Assembly: GCA_045658165.1 (NCBI GenBank)
Contig: JAZOUN010000025.1
Location: 1 to 64,000 of the forward strand
Length of the DNA: 64,000 nt
Direction: 5' to 3'
DNA from: UBA1081 sp045658165
Lineage (GTDB): Bacteria > Bacillota > Clostridia > Oscillospirales > Acutalibacteraceae
The notes beneath the pieces were generated by a model. The model was not told the DNA's origin and made no database searches. It saw only the letters and a list, made by a program, of their open reading frames with translations. This document shows, one piece after another, positions 25,272-33,446 of the stretch (position 1 is the first letter of the stretch; every line of letters starts with the position of its first letter). The position numbers were made by a program, and so were the translations under genes.

Positions 25272-27875
25272 ATGGCAGAATTTACACCTATGATGCAGCA
25301 ATATTTCAAAGTCAAGGAAAAATACCCTGACTCTATTCTGTTCTACCGTCTGGGGGACTTTTATGAGATGTTCTTTGATGATGCAAAAACTGCATCAAGA
25401 GAACTTGAACTTGTTCTCACAGGCAGGGATTGCGGTCAGGAAGAAAGAGCACCCATGTGCGGTATTCCTTTCCATGCTGCAGATGGCTATATTGCAAAGC
25501 TTGTAAGCAAAGGCTATAAAGTTGCCGTTGCCGAACAGATGGAAGATCCGTCAAAGGCAAAAGGTATCGTAACAAGAGATGTTATAAGAGTTCATACTCC
25601 CGGCACCGTAATTGAAAGCAATATGCTCGATGAGGGCAAAAACAATTATCTCGGCTGTATTGTTGCAGATAAAGAAAAGTGCGGTGTATGTTTTTCCGAC
25701 ATTTCAACCGGTGTTATTCATACTGCAATGTTTACAGGCAAAAATACAGATGAACTGGTAATAAATGAGCTTGCACGTTTTATGCCGGCAGAAATACTTT
25801 ACAACAGATTTGTTTCGGGAATGAGCAGACTCAAGGACTATATCACAAAGCGTATGGAAGTTGTAGCCGAAATGCTCGGTGAAAACGATACCGATTATGC
25901 TGATTGTAAAAATGTTGTTGAGACACATTTCGGAAAAAATCTTGAAGAGCTTCAGCTCGATTCAAAAGATATGGCTGTAACTGCACTCGGTGCCGCAATG
26001 CGCTATCTTTCAGATGTGCAGAAACACAGCCTTGCAAACATAACTCAGGTTGATGTTTTCAATAACGATAAGTTCATGAATCTTGATGCTGCGGCAAGAA
26101 TGAATCTTGAACTGTGCGAAACTCAGCGCAGACGCGAGAAAAAAGGTTCATTGCTGTGGGTTCTTGACAGAACAAAAACACCCATGGGCAAAAGACTTAT
26201 CAGAACATGGATTGAACAGCCTCTTCTGAGCGTTCCTGCAATCATATCAAGACAGAATGCCGTAAGTGAACTTTTTGAAGAAACTCAGCTTCGTGATGAC
26301 GTTACTCAGCTTCTCTCAGGCGTAAGTGATATTGAACGTATTCTTACAAGAGTGGTTTACGGTACTGCAAATGCTAAGGAGCTTAAGGCTCTTTCGCAGA
26401 CACTTGCAAAAATTCCGTCAATAAAAAATATGCTTTCGGGTTGTATGTCAAAACTTATGAAAGAAGTTTATATGCAGCTTGATACACTTGAAGATATCTG
26501 CACGCTTATTGATAATGCAATCTGCGACGAACCTCCCTTTACCGTAAGAGAAGGTAAAATGATCAAAAACGGTTTCAATGAAGAGCTTGATTCGCTTCGT
26601 GAAATTGTTTCGGGCGGCAAGGAATTCCTTACTGCAATCGAAGAGCGTGAGCAGGAAAAAACAGGAATCAAAAAACTTAAAATCGGCTATAACAGGGTTT
26701 TCGGTTATTATATTGAAATTCTCAATTCATATAAGGAACTCGTACCCGATACATATATAAGAAAACAGACGCTTGCAAATTGCGAAAGATATATAACTCC
26801 CGAGCTTAAGGAACTTGAATCAAAAGTTCTCGGTGCGCAGGAAAGAATAGTGAATCTTGAGTATGAAATTTTTGTAAGCATAAGAAAAAAAGTGGGCGAT
26901 GCTCAGGCACGTATGCGAAATACGGCAGATGCACTTGCAAGACTTGACGTTATATGTTCATTTGCAAAAGCTGCTGTCGAAAACGGATATGAACGCCCAG
27001 AAGTTGATAATTCAGATGTTATCGATATAAGAGACGGCAGACATCCCGTTGTTGAAAAATTCCTCGACGGTGCACCTTTTGTCCCCAATGATACTCTTCT
27101 TGATTCTTCCGAAAACAGAACAGCAATAATAACCGGCCCCAATATGGCAGGTAAATCCACATATATGCGTCAGGTTGCTATAATTGTTCTTATGGCGCAG
27201 ATAGGTTCTTTTGTTCCTGTAAGAAGTGCAAGAATCGGCATTGTTGATTCTATTTTTACCCGTGTCGGTGCATCGGATGATCTGGCAGCAGGTCAGTCAA
27301 CTTTCATGCTTGAAATGAGTGAAGTTTCATCAATTCTTAAAAATGCAACTTCAAAAAGCCTTATAATTCTTGATGAAATCGGCAGAGGTACATCCACATA
27401 CGACGGAATGAGTATCGCAAGAGCTGTTCTTGAATATGTTACGGATAAAAAGAAGCTCGGTGCAAAAACACTTTTTGCAACTCACTACCATGAACTGACA
27501 GAGCTTGAAGAAAAAATGTCAGGTGTTAAAAACTACAATACTTCAGTAAAAAAACGAGGCGAAGAAATAACTTTCCTTCGCAGAATTGTAAGGGGCGGAG
27601 CTGACGGCAGTTACGGTATTGAAGTAGCTCAGCTTGCAGGAATCCCCAGAAGTGTTGTGGGCAGAGCAAGAGAAATTCTTTGTGAACTTGAAGAAAACGG
27701 TGCTGCACCTGTTGTCCGTCAGCAGACTGTATATACAGAGGCTGAACCGCAGATGTCCTTTGCTTCAAATATTAACGATGATATTATCAATGAGCTTAAA
27801 ATGCTCGATGTCAATACACTCACTCCCATTGAAGCATTGACTAAAATTTATGAAATAAAAAACAATCTTCAATGA
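25272..27875 (+). CDS. mutS: DNA mismatch repair protein MutS
   Basis: 867 residues, full length. The mismatch-wedge GDFYEMFFDDA (Phe-Tyr-Glu) lies near residue 30. The lever and clamp domains run through the middle. The ATPase contains GPNMAGKSTYMRQ (Walker A, about 620), LIILDEIGRGTSTYDG (Walker B), the TLFATHYHELTEL His switch and a C-terminal HTH-like end. It recognises mispairs and recruits MutL, encoded 74 bp downstream. The start has AAGGAAGGAAG. It is cytosolic and part of the repair/tRNA modification operon. Confidence 0.97.
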   Translation: MAEFTPMMQQYFKVKEKYPDSILFYRLGDFYEMFFDDAKTASRELELVLTGRDCGQEERAPMCGIPFHAADGYIAKLVSKGYKVAVAEQMEDPSKAKGIVTRDVIRVHTPGTVIESNMLDEGKNNYLGCIVADKEKCGVCFSDISTGVIHTAMFTGKNTDELVINELARFMPAEILYNRFVSGMSRLKDYITKRMEVVAEMLGENDTDYADCKNVVETHFGKNLEELQLDSKDMAVTALGAAMRYLSDVQKHSLANITQVDVFNNDKFMNLDAAARMNLELCETQRRREKKGSLLWVLDRTKTPMGKRLIRTWIEQPLLSVPAIISRQNAVSELFEETQLRDDVTQLLSGVSDIERILTRVVYGTANAKELKALSQTLAKIPSIKNMLSGCMSKLMKEVYMQLDTLEDICTLIDNAICDEPPFTVREGKMIKNGFNEELDSLREIVSGGKEFLTAIEEREQEKTGIKKLKIGYNRVFGYYIEILNSYKELVPDTYIRKQTLANCERYITPELKELESKVLGAQERIVNLEYEIFVSIRKKVGDAQARMRNTADALARLDVICSFAKAAVENGYERPEVDNSDVIDIRDGRHPVVEKFLDGAPFVPNDTLLDSSENRTAIITGPNMAGKSTYMRQVAIIVLMAQIGSFVPVRSARIGIVDSIFTRVGASDDLAAGQSTFMLEMSEVSSILKNATSKSLIILDEIGRGTSTYDGMSIARAVLEYVTDKKKLGAKTLFATHYHELTELEEKMSGVKNYNTSVKKRGEEITFLRRIVRGGADGSYGIEVAQLAGIPRSVVGRAREILCELEENGAAPVVRQQTVYTEAEPQMSFASNINDDIINELKMLDVNTLTPIEALTKIYEIKNNLQ

Positions 27876-27949
27876 TAATGCAAAAATTCCGTTAAAATAG
27901 GGTGCGAGTGCTCTGCCCGATATTATTCATTAAAAAGGAGGGTTTTCCG

Positions 27950-29899
27950 TTGCCAAAAATTAATATTCTTTCAAAATCGCTTGCAAATCTTATTGCGGCA
28001 GGTGAGGTAGTGGAAAGACCGTCCAGTGTTGTAAAAGAACTGATGGAAAATTCCATTGATGCCGGCAGTACAAAAATTACCGTCGAAATAAAAAACGGCG
28101 GTGTCCGCTACATTCGTATAACTGATAACGGATGCGGTATTTCCCGTGAAGATGTAAGAGTGGCATTTATCAGCCATGCAACCAGCAAAATCAGTACTCA
28201 GGAAGACCTTGATGCTATTTTCACTCTCGGATTCAGAGGTGAAGCACTGGCATCGGTTGCTGCCGTGGCTCATGTTGAAATGCTTACAAAAACCGAAGAT
28301 GAAGAAATCGGAACAAGATACAGCATTTCAGGCGGTGAAGAGCAGGACCTTTCCGAAGCAGGGTGTCCTGACGGAACAACTATTATGATCCGTGATCTTT
28401 TTTACAACACGCCTGCAAGAATGAAATTTCTTAAAAAAGATATGACCGAGGGAAGTTATGTTTCCGATGTTGTGTCAAAAATTGCATTGTCACATCCTGA
28501 AATCAGCATTACGTTTATAAAGGATAACAAAAGAACTTTGTTTACTCCCGGTGACGGAAGACTTGTAACGGTTATAAATGAGGTTTACGGCAGAGATTTC
28601 GGTTCCGGACTTATTGAATGTGACGGAGAATCCGGAGGTATATCCGTAAAAGGATTTATTTCAAAACCCGTTCATTCAAGAGCAAACAGAACAATGCAGC
28701 ATGTTTTTGTAAACGGCAGATATGTAAAACTGCCCGTTGCGGCATCTGCTCTTGATAATGCATATAAAAATCAGATAATGACGGGTAAATATCCCGCATG
28801 TGTTCTCTTTCTTGAAGTCAACCCATCAATGGTTGATGTAAATGTGCATCCTGCAAAAACACAGATCCGTTTTGCTTCGGAAAAACCTGTTTATGATGCA
28901 ATTTACTTCTCGGCAGTTTCGGCTTTGCAGCGCGGTGACACTCCCGTTAAAATAAAAACCGAAGTCAGAAGAAATGACCATCTGTTTATTCCGAAAACAG
29001 AGATAAGACAGGTTGAAATGCCTGTAAAAACAGAAAAAATTTCACTTTCTGTTGATACATCTTCAGAAAAGAAAGAAGTTCCCCCTGTAGAAGAAATGTA
29101 CAAGGGAATAAAAAAGGATTTTGTCGCAAAACCGCAGTATAATCCTGTACCCGTGGTAAGGGAAGTGCCAAAACCCGCATTTTCTTTTGAAGATGAAGAA
29201 GATGTTCTGGGAATGTGCAGAACTCAGGTCAAAACGGAAGAAATAAAAAAAGAACCTGAAGTTGCGATAATAAAAGAAGAACCTCAGGAAATTATTGAAA
29301 AAAAAGAAGAAAAAAAGGAAGCTGTCATTCCCGATTTTAAGGTGATAGGTGAAGCTTTCAATACATATATACTCGTTCAGACAAAAAAAGAACTGCTGTT
29401 TGTGGATAAACACGCAGCACACGAAAGAATGATTTTTAATTCACTCAAAAAGCAGGACAGAACCGTTTTTTCTCAGATACTCATGACTCCTGTAACGGTA
29501 ACACTTTCCGTCAGGGATTATAATGCCGTTATCAGCAATCTTGATGTATTTGAAAAATCAGGTTATTGTGTTGATGATTTCGGCGAAGGCACCGTAAGGG
29601 TTACCGAGTGCCCCACTGAGCTGTCAGATGCGGATGTTTCTGCGATTGTGGCAGAAATTGCAGATAAACTTGCAAAGAATACATCAGATCCCGAGCCTGA
29701 AAAACTAGATTGGCTTTATCATTCAACAGCTTGCAGAGCTGCAATAAAAGCAGGTGATAATATTTCTCTTTTTGAAATGGAAGACCTTGTAAAAAAAGTT
29801 TTTGCCGATGAAGATGTAAGATATTGTCCCCACGGCAGACCTGTAATGTTCTCTATGTCAGAATATGAAATCAAAAAGCTCTTCGGGAGAAACGGCTGA
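27950..29899 (+). CDS. mutL: DNA mismatch repair protein MutL
   Basis: About 650 residues. I place the start at TTG 27950 because GGAGGG lies 8-13 bp upstream and the resulting MPKINILSKSLANLIAAGEV matches MutL N-termini; an in-frame GTG at 27902 would add 16 unrelated residues. The GHKL ATPase has KELMENSIDAG, ITDNGCGI and GFRGEALASVAAV. A Lys/Glu-rich linker spans about 330-465. The C-terminal endonuclease domain has FVDKHAAHERMIF, STACRAAIKAGD and CPHGRPV. The metal motif is usually DQHA(x)2E(x)4E; here it is DKHAAHE with Asn at the final Glu position. It overlaps miaA by one base (TGATG). Confidence 0.95.
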   Translation: MPKINILSKSLANLIAAGEVVERPSSVVKELMENSIDAGSTKITVEIKNGGVRYIRITDNGCGISREDVRVAFISHATSKISTQEDLDAIFTLGFRGEALASVAAVAHVEMLTKTEDEEIGTRYSISGGEEQDLSEAGCPDGTTIMIRDLFYNTPARMKFLKKDMTEGSYVSDVVSKIALSHPEISITFIKDNKRTLFTPGDGRLVTVINEVYGRDFGSGLIECDGESGGISVKGFISKPVHSRANRTMQHVFVNGRYVKLPVAASALDNAYKNQIMTGKYPACVLFLEVNPSMVDVNVHPAKTQIRFASEKPVYDAIYFSAVSALQRGDTPVKIKTEVRRNDHLFIPKTEIRQVEMPVKTEKISLSVDTSSEKKEVPPVEEMYKGIKKDFVAKPQYNPVPVVREVPKPAFSFEDEEDVLGMCRTQVKTEEIKKEPEVAIIKEEPQEIIEKKEEKKEAVIPDFKVIGEAFNTYILVQTKKELLFVDKHAAHERMIFNSLKKQDRTVFSQILMTPVTVTLSVRDYNAVISNLDVFEKSGYCVDDFGEGTVRVTECPTELSDADVSAIVAEIADKLAKNTSDPEPEKLDWLYHSTACRAAIKAGDNISLFEMEDLVKKVFADEDVRYCPHGRPVMFSMSEYEIKKLFGRNG

Positions 29900-30831
29900 T
29901 GGAAAAGACAAAAATAATAGCAGTAACAGGTCCTACCGCATCGGGTAAGACTTCACTTGCAATTGAAATTGCAAAGGCTGTTTACGGTGAAATAATTTCG
30001 GCTGATTCCATGCAGGTTTACAGGGGCATGACAATTGCAACAGCACAGCCGTCGGAAGAGGAAAAGCAGGGTATTCCCCATCATCTTATCAGTATTCTTG
30101 ATCCTTCCGAAACATATTCTGTTGCGCAGTTTGTAAGTGATGCAAAAAAATGCATCGATGATATAACTGCAAGAGGCAAAATTCCCGTTATAGCAGGGGG
30201 AACAGGACTTTATATTGATTCTTTGCTTTACGGTATTGATTTCAGTTATGTTCCCGATAACAGTGAAACGCGAAATAAACTTAAGGCACGTCTTGAATCC
30301 GAAGGCGCAGCCGTATTGCTTGAAGAATTGTACAAAATCGATCCCGAAACTGCAAAAACACTTCATGTGAACAATGCAGGAAGAATAATGAGGGCACTGG
30401 AAGTCTATTATCTGACGGGTGAGACAATTTCTCAGCAAAAAGTCAGGTCAAGAGAAAAAGGCTCCGATTATATTACATTATATATAAACATTGATTATTC
30501 GGACAGACAGATTCTTTACAACCGTATTGAAAAACGTGTTGATATAATGGTTGAAAACGGTCTTCTTGAAGAAGCAGAAAAATTTATTATGCTCGGAGAA
30601 GAAACAACAGCAAGACAGGCTATAGGTTATAAGGAGCTTAAACCGTTTTTTAAAGGTGAATGCACTTTGCAGGATGCTCTCGACAGCCTGAAAAAAGAAA
30701 CAAGACATTATGCAAAACGACAGATGACCTGGTTCAGACGCAATGAAGATAAATTTGTTGTTTGTCCTGACATGGATACGGAATTTATAAATACTGCAAT
30801 CGAAAGAGTAAAAGAATTTCTCAAAGGATGA
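29899..30831 (+). CDS. miaA: tRNA dimethylallyltransferase
   Basis: 310 residues. It transfers the dimethylallyl group from DMAPP to A37 of tRNA, the step before MiaB. Visible motifs: GPTASGKTSLA (P-loop), ISADSMQVYRGM (the catalytic Asp region), PHHLISILDPSE, GGTGLYIDSL, the tRNA-binding RIMRALEVYYLTG and RHYAKRQMTWFRR. The ATG overlaps the mutL stop (TGATG), so translation is coupled. miaB-ymcA-mutS-mutL-miaA joins both enzymes of ms2i6A synthesis with mismatch repair. Confidence 0.96.
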   Translation: MEKTKIIAVTGPTASGKTSLAIEIAKAVYGEIISADSMQVYRGMTIATAQPSEEEKQGIPHHLISILDPSETYSVAQFVSDAKKCIDDITARGKIPVIAGGTGLYIDSLLYGIDFSYVPDNSETRNKLKARLESEGAAVLLEELYKIDPETAKTLHVNNAGRIMRALEVYYLTGETISQQKVRSREKGSDYITLYINIDYSDRQILYNRIEKRVDIMVENGLLEEAEKFIMLGEETTARQAIGYKELKPFFKGECTLQDALDSLKKETRHYAKRQMTWFRRNEDKFVVCPDMDTEFINTAIERVKEFLKG

Positions 30832-30836
30832 TTGTT

Positions 30837-32114
30837 TTGAAAAATGAGAAAACAAAAAACAGACAGCTGAGTGTAGCTTCAATTGTCGGAATAACACTTT
30901 TCGGCGTTGTTATACTTATGTTTGTGGGCTATCAGATATATATGTTTGCACAGGGTAATGAACTTAAAACAGAAGTTGCTTTTGCAGACAGTTCAGCAAG
31001 ACAGCTGGCTGTGGATATGTTTGTTGTAAGAGATGAAAAGATAATAACAGAAAAAGGCAGTAATGTTGTTTCGGCAGTAAAAGACGGAACAAGAGTCAGT
31101 GTTAATGATACGGTTGCCTATTCTTTTTCAAACAGCGATTCAGCAGGTAAAATCATTCGTATGGGTGAAATAAGAGAACTGCTTGATTATTACGGAAGTC
31201 TGCTGAATGCTTCAAGCAGTATCGTAGGTGATACCGCTGTTTATGACGAAAAGATAATCGATAATCTTTATTCTTTTTCAGCTATGATATCATCAGGCGA
31301 TTTTTCCGGACTTGAAGAGAATCAGAAAGATATGCGCGATGCAATAACATCAAAACAGACTGCAACGGGAGTACAGCTTGATTTGTCGCAGACAATAAAT
31401 CAGCTGAATGCGGAATACGCTGCTTTGTCTTCCGAAGCAGCGAACTATAAAGAAATCAAATCAGGCGGAACAGGTTACTACATTTCAGGTTCTGACGGTT
31501 ATGAAAATACCCTCAGTTATTCTGATGTTGCAGAATGGACCATTGCAGATGTCAACGCTGCAATTGCTTCCGATCCGCAGCCGATAAGTCCGAATGCGGC
31601 AGGCAGACTTGTTCACGGTTATTACTGGTATCTTGCATGTGTGGTGAATACATCAGATATAAATTCGCTTCATGAAGGCAGCCGGTACACAATAACATTC
31701 CCCGATTCTTCAGTTGACGATATAAAAGCTCAGGTTTATATTATTTCTTCTGACCGTGAAATGGGTAAATCGTTGGTTGTATTCAAATGTAATATGATGA
31801 ATGAGGAGCTTGCAACACTCAGATGTGAATCAGCGGTTATAAATGTTGAAGAGTATGAGGGCTATCGTGTTGATAACAGAGCAATACGCGTAAATGAAGA
31901 TAATGAAAAAGGTGTTTACATAGTATCCGGCGGATATATGTATTTCCGTAAAATAAAAATCATTTTCTCAACAGACGATTACAGTATTGTTGCTGATCCT
32001 TATAAAGACAGTGAGATTGTCAAGGACGGTCAGACTTCGAAATATCTTCATCTTTATGATGAATATATAATCGAAGGCAGAGATCTTTCCCACGGCAGAC
32101 TGCTGAAAAATTAA
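30837..32114 (+). CDS. HlyD-like single-pass membrane protein
   Basis: About 426 residues. The ATG at 30828 overlaps the miaA stop but has its Shine-Dalgarno (AAAGGA) directly against it. TTG at 30837 is 8 bp from that site and is preferred. Residues about 12-36 are a membrane helix (IVGITLFGVVILMFVGYQIY). Next come a beta/lipoyl-like half (VVSAVKDGTRVSVNDTVAYS, typical of HlyD barrel-sandwich domains) and a helical hairpin (about 105-200). The remaining beta-barrel regions end in GYMYFRKIKIIFSTDDYSIV. It resembles HlyD-type adaptors, but no ABC exporter accompanies it. In Clostridia a gene of this kind tends to sit before yggS and sepF, so a cell-envelope or division role is possible. Confidence 0.75.
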   Translation: MKNEKTKNRQLSVASIVGITLFGVVILMFVGYQIYMFAQGNELKTEVAFADSSARQLAVDMFVVRDEKIITEKGSNVVSAVKDGTRVSVNDTVAYSFSNSDSAGKIIRMGEIRELLDYYGSLLNASSSIVGDTAVYDEKIIDNLYSFSAMISSGDFSGLEENQKDMRDAITSKQTATGVQLDLSQTINQLNAEYAALSSEAANYKEIKSGGTGYYISGSDGYENTLSYSDVAEWTIADVNAAIASDPQPISPNAAGRLVHGYYWYLACVVNTSDINSLHEGSRYTITFPDSSVDDIKAQVYIISSDREMGKSLVVFKCNMMNEELATLRCESAVINVEEYEGYRVDNRAIRVNEDNEKGVYIVSGGYMYFRKIKIIFSTDDYSIVADPYKDSEIVKDGQTSKYLHLYDEYIIEGRDLSHGRLLKN

Positions 32115-32143
32115 ATAAGATTTATGCTTCGGGAGGTGTAGTT

Positions 32144-32854
32144 TTGGAACAAAAATTCAATGATATCCGTGAAAATGTAAAGTTTATAAAAAATCAGATA
32201 AATGAGGCAACTCTTAAAAGCGGAAGAAAAGAAAATGAAGTCCGTTTTATGGCTGTTACCAAAACAGTTGATCCTGTGTACATAAATCATGCGATCAGCT
32301 GCGGTATTGATCTTATAGGCGAAAACAAGGTTCAGGAATTTCTTTCAAAAAAAGATGCGTTGCAGCTTGAAAAAGTTGAAAAACATCTGATAGGGCATCT
32401 GCAGTCAAACAAGGTGCGAAAAATCATAACAGAAGTTGATATGATTCAGTCGGTTGACAGCGTTTCCCTTGCAAAAGAGATTGAGCGTCAGGCTGAAAAA
32501 AACAATATGACGGCAAATGTGCTCATTGAACTTAATGTCGGTGATGAAGAGAGCAAAACGGGAATGGACAAGTCTCTGTTTATGGAATCTTTTTATGAAA
32601 TTGCAGAAATGAAACATATTCATATAAAAGGTCTTATGACAATTCCGCCCATTTGTGAAAATTCTTCCGATTTAAGAAAATTTTTTGATGAAATGTATAA
32701 ACTGTTTATTGACATTGGACATAAAAACATAGATAATGTAAGTATGGACATTTTGTCAATGGGAATGTCGGGCGATTATGAAGAGGCTATTCTTTGCGGT
32801 TCAAATCTCGTAAGAGTCGGCTCTGCAATATTCGGACCCCGCATTTACCTGTAA
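32144..32854 (+). CDS. yggS: YggS/PROSC-family PLP homeostasis protein
   Basis: 236 residues, the family's usual length. It is a single-domain alanine-racemase-fold protein binding PLP without known catalysis and balancing cellular PLP and amino acids. The PLP Lys is in RFMAVTKTVDP. Other conserved stretches are IGENKVQEFLSK, KHLIGHLQSNKVRKI, IQSVDS, ELNVGDEESKTGM, KGLMTIPP and the phosphate-binding LSMGMSGDYEEAI, VRVGSAIFGPR. The start is TTG with GGGAGGTG 9 bp upstream. Its place before sepF is the common Gram-positive order. Confidence 0.95.
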   Translation: MEQKFNDIRENVKFIKNQINEATLKSGRKENEVRFMAVTKTVDPVYINHAISCGIDLIGENKVQEFLSKKDALQLEKVEKHLIGHLQSNKVRKIITEVDMIQSVDSVSLAKEIERQAEKNNMTANVLIELNVGDEESKTGMDKSLFMESFYEIAEMKHIHIKGLMTIPPICENSSDLRKFFDEMYKLFIDIGHKNIDNVSMDILSMGMSGDYEEAILCGSNLVRVGSAIFGPRIYL

Positions 32855-32897
32855 ATTACGTTAATTTTTTAATTGATATAGAGAGGATAATGTTAAA

Positions 32898-33428
32898 ATG
32901 GGAATTTGGGAAAAATTTAAAACTTACATGGACGCTCCAGAACCGGATTTTGATGACGATGATGAAATCGAAGAGGATGATGTTTTACAGGAAGAAGAAA
33001 AAACTGTAAAACCCAAGCGTGAAACAGTTAAAAAATCAGTTGTAAGAGATGATTATAATCTTGCTACTTTTGAAAGACCTTCACAGTCACGCTCATCATT
33101 CAAGAGCACTGTAGGTCATTCAAGCAAGGTTGTTGATATTCACACAACAGCAAAACTTCAGGTTGTACTCACAAAACCTGAAAAATTCTCAGATGCAAGA
33201 GAAATCGCAGATAATCTTAACGAAAAGAGAACTATCGTTCTCAATCTTGAGTCAACAAGTAAAGAAGAGGCTCTCAGACTTCTTGACTTCCTCAGCGGTG
33301 TTGCTTATGCAAACGACGGTGAAATCAAGAAAATCGCAAAAAGCACTTTTATCATCACACCGTATAATGTTGATGTTATGGGCGACTTGCTTTATGAACT
33401 TGAAAATAACGGCGTATACTTTGTATAA
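32898..33428 (+). CDS. sepF: Cell division protein SepF
   Basis: 176 residues. The N-terminus MGIWEKFKTYMDAPE is the conserved amphipathic membrane-binding helix. Residues about 18-75 are an acidic then basic disordered linker. About 80-176 is the SepF core (VLTKPEKFSDAREIADNL, RTIVLNLES, RLLDFLSGVAYANDG, FIITPYNVDVMG). SepF polymerises into rings that tether and bundle FtsZ at mid-cell. It is flanked by yggS and divIVA as in other Gram-positives. Confidence 0.95.
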   Translation: MGIWEKFKTYMDAPEPDFDDDDEIEEDDVLQEEEKTVKPKRETVKKSVVRDDYNLATFERPSQSRSSFKSTVGHSSKVVDIHTTAKLQVVLTKPEKFSDAREIADNLNEKRTIVLNLESTSKEEALRLLDFLSGVAYANDGEIKKIAKSTFIITPYNVDVMGDLLYELENNGVYFV

Positions 33429-33446
33429 TGAAGGACGGTAAAAGAA

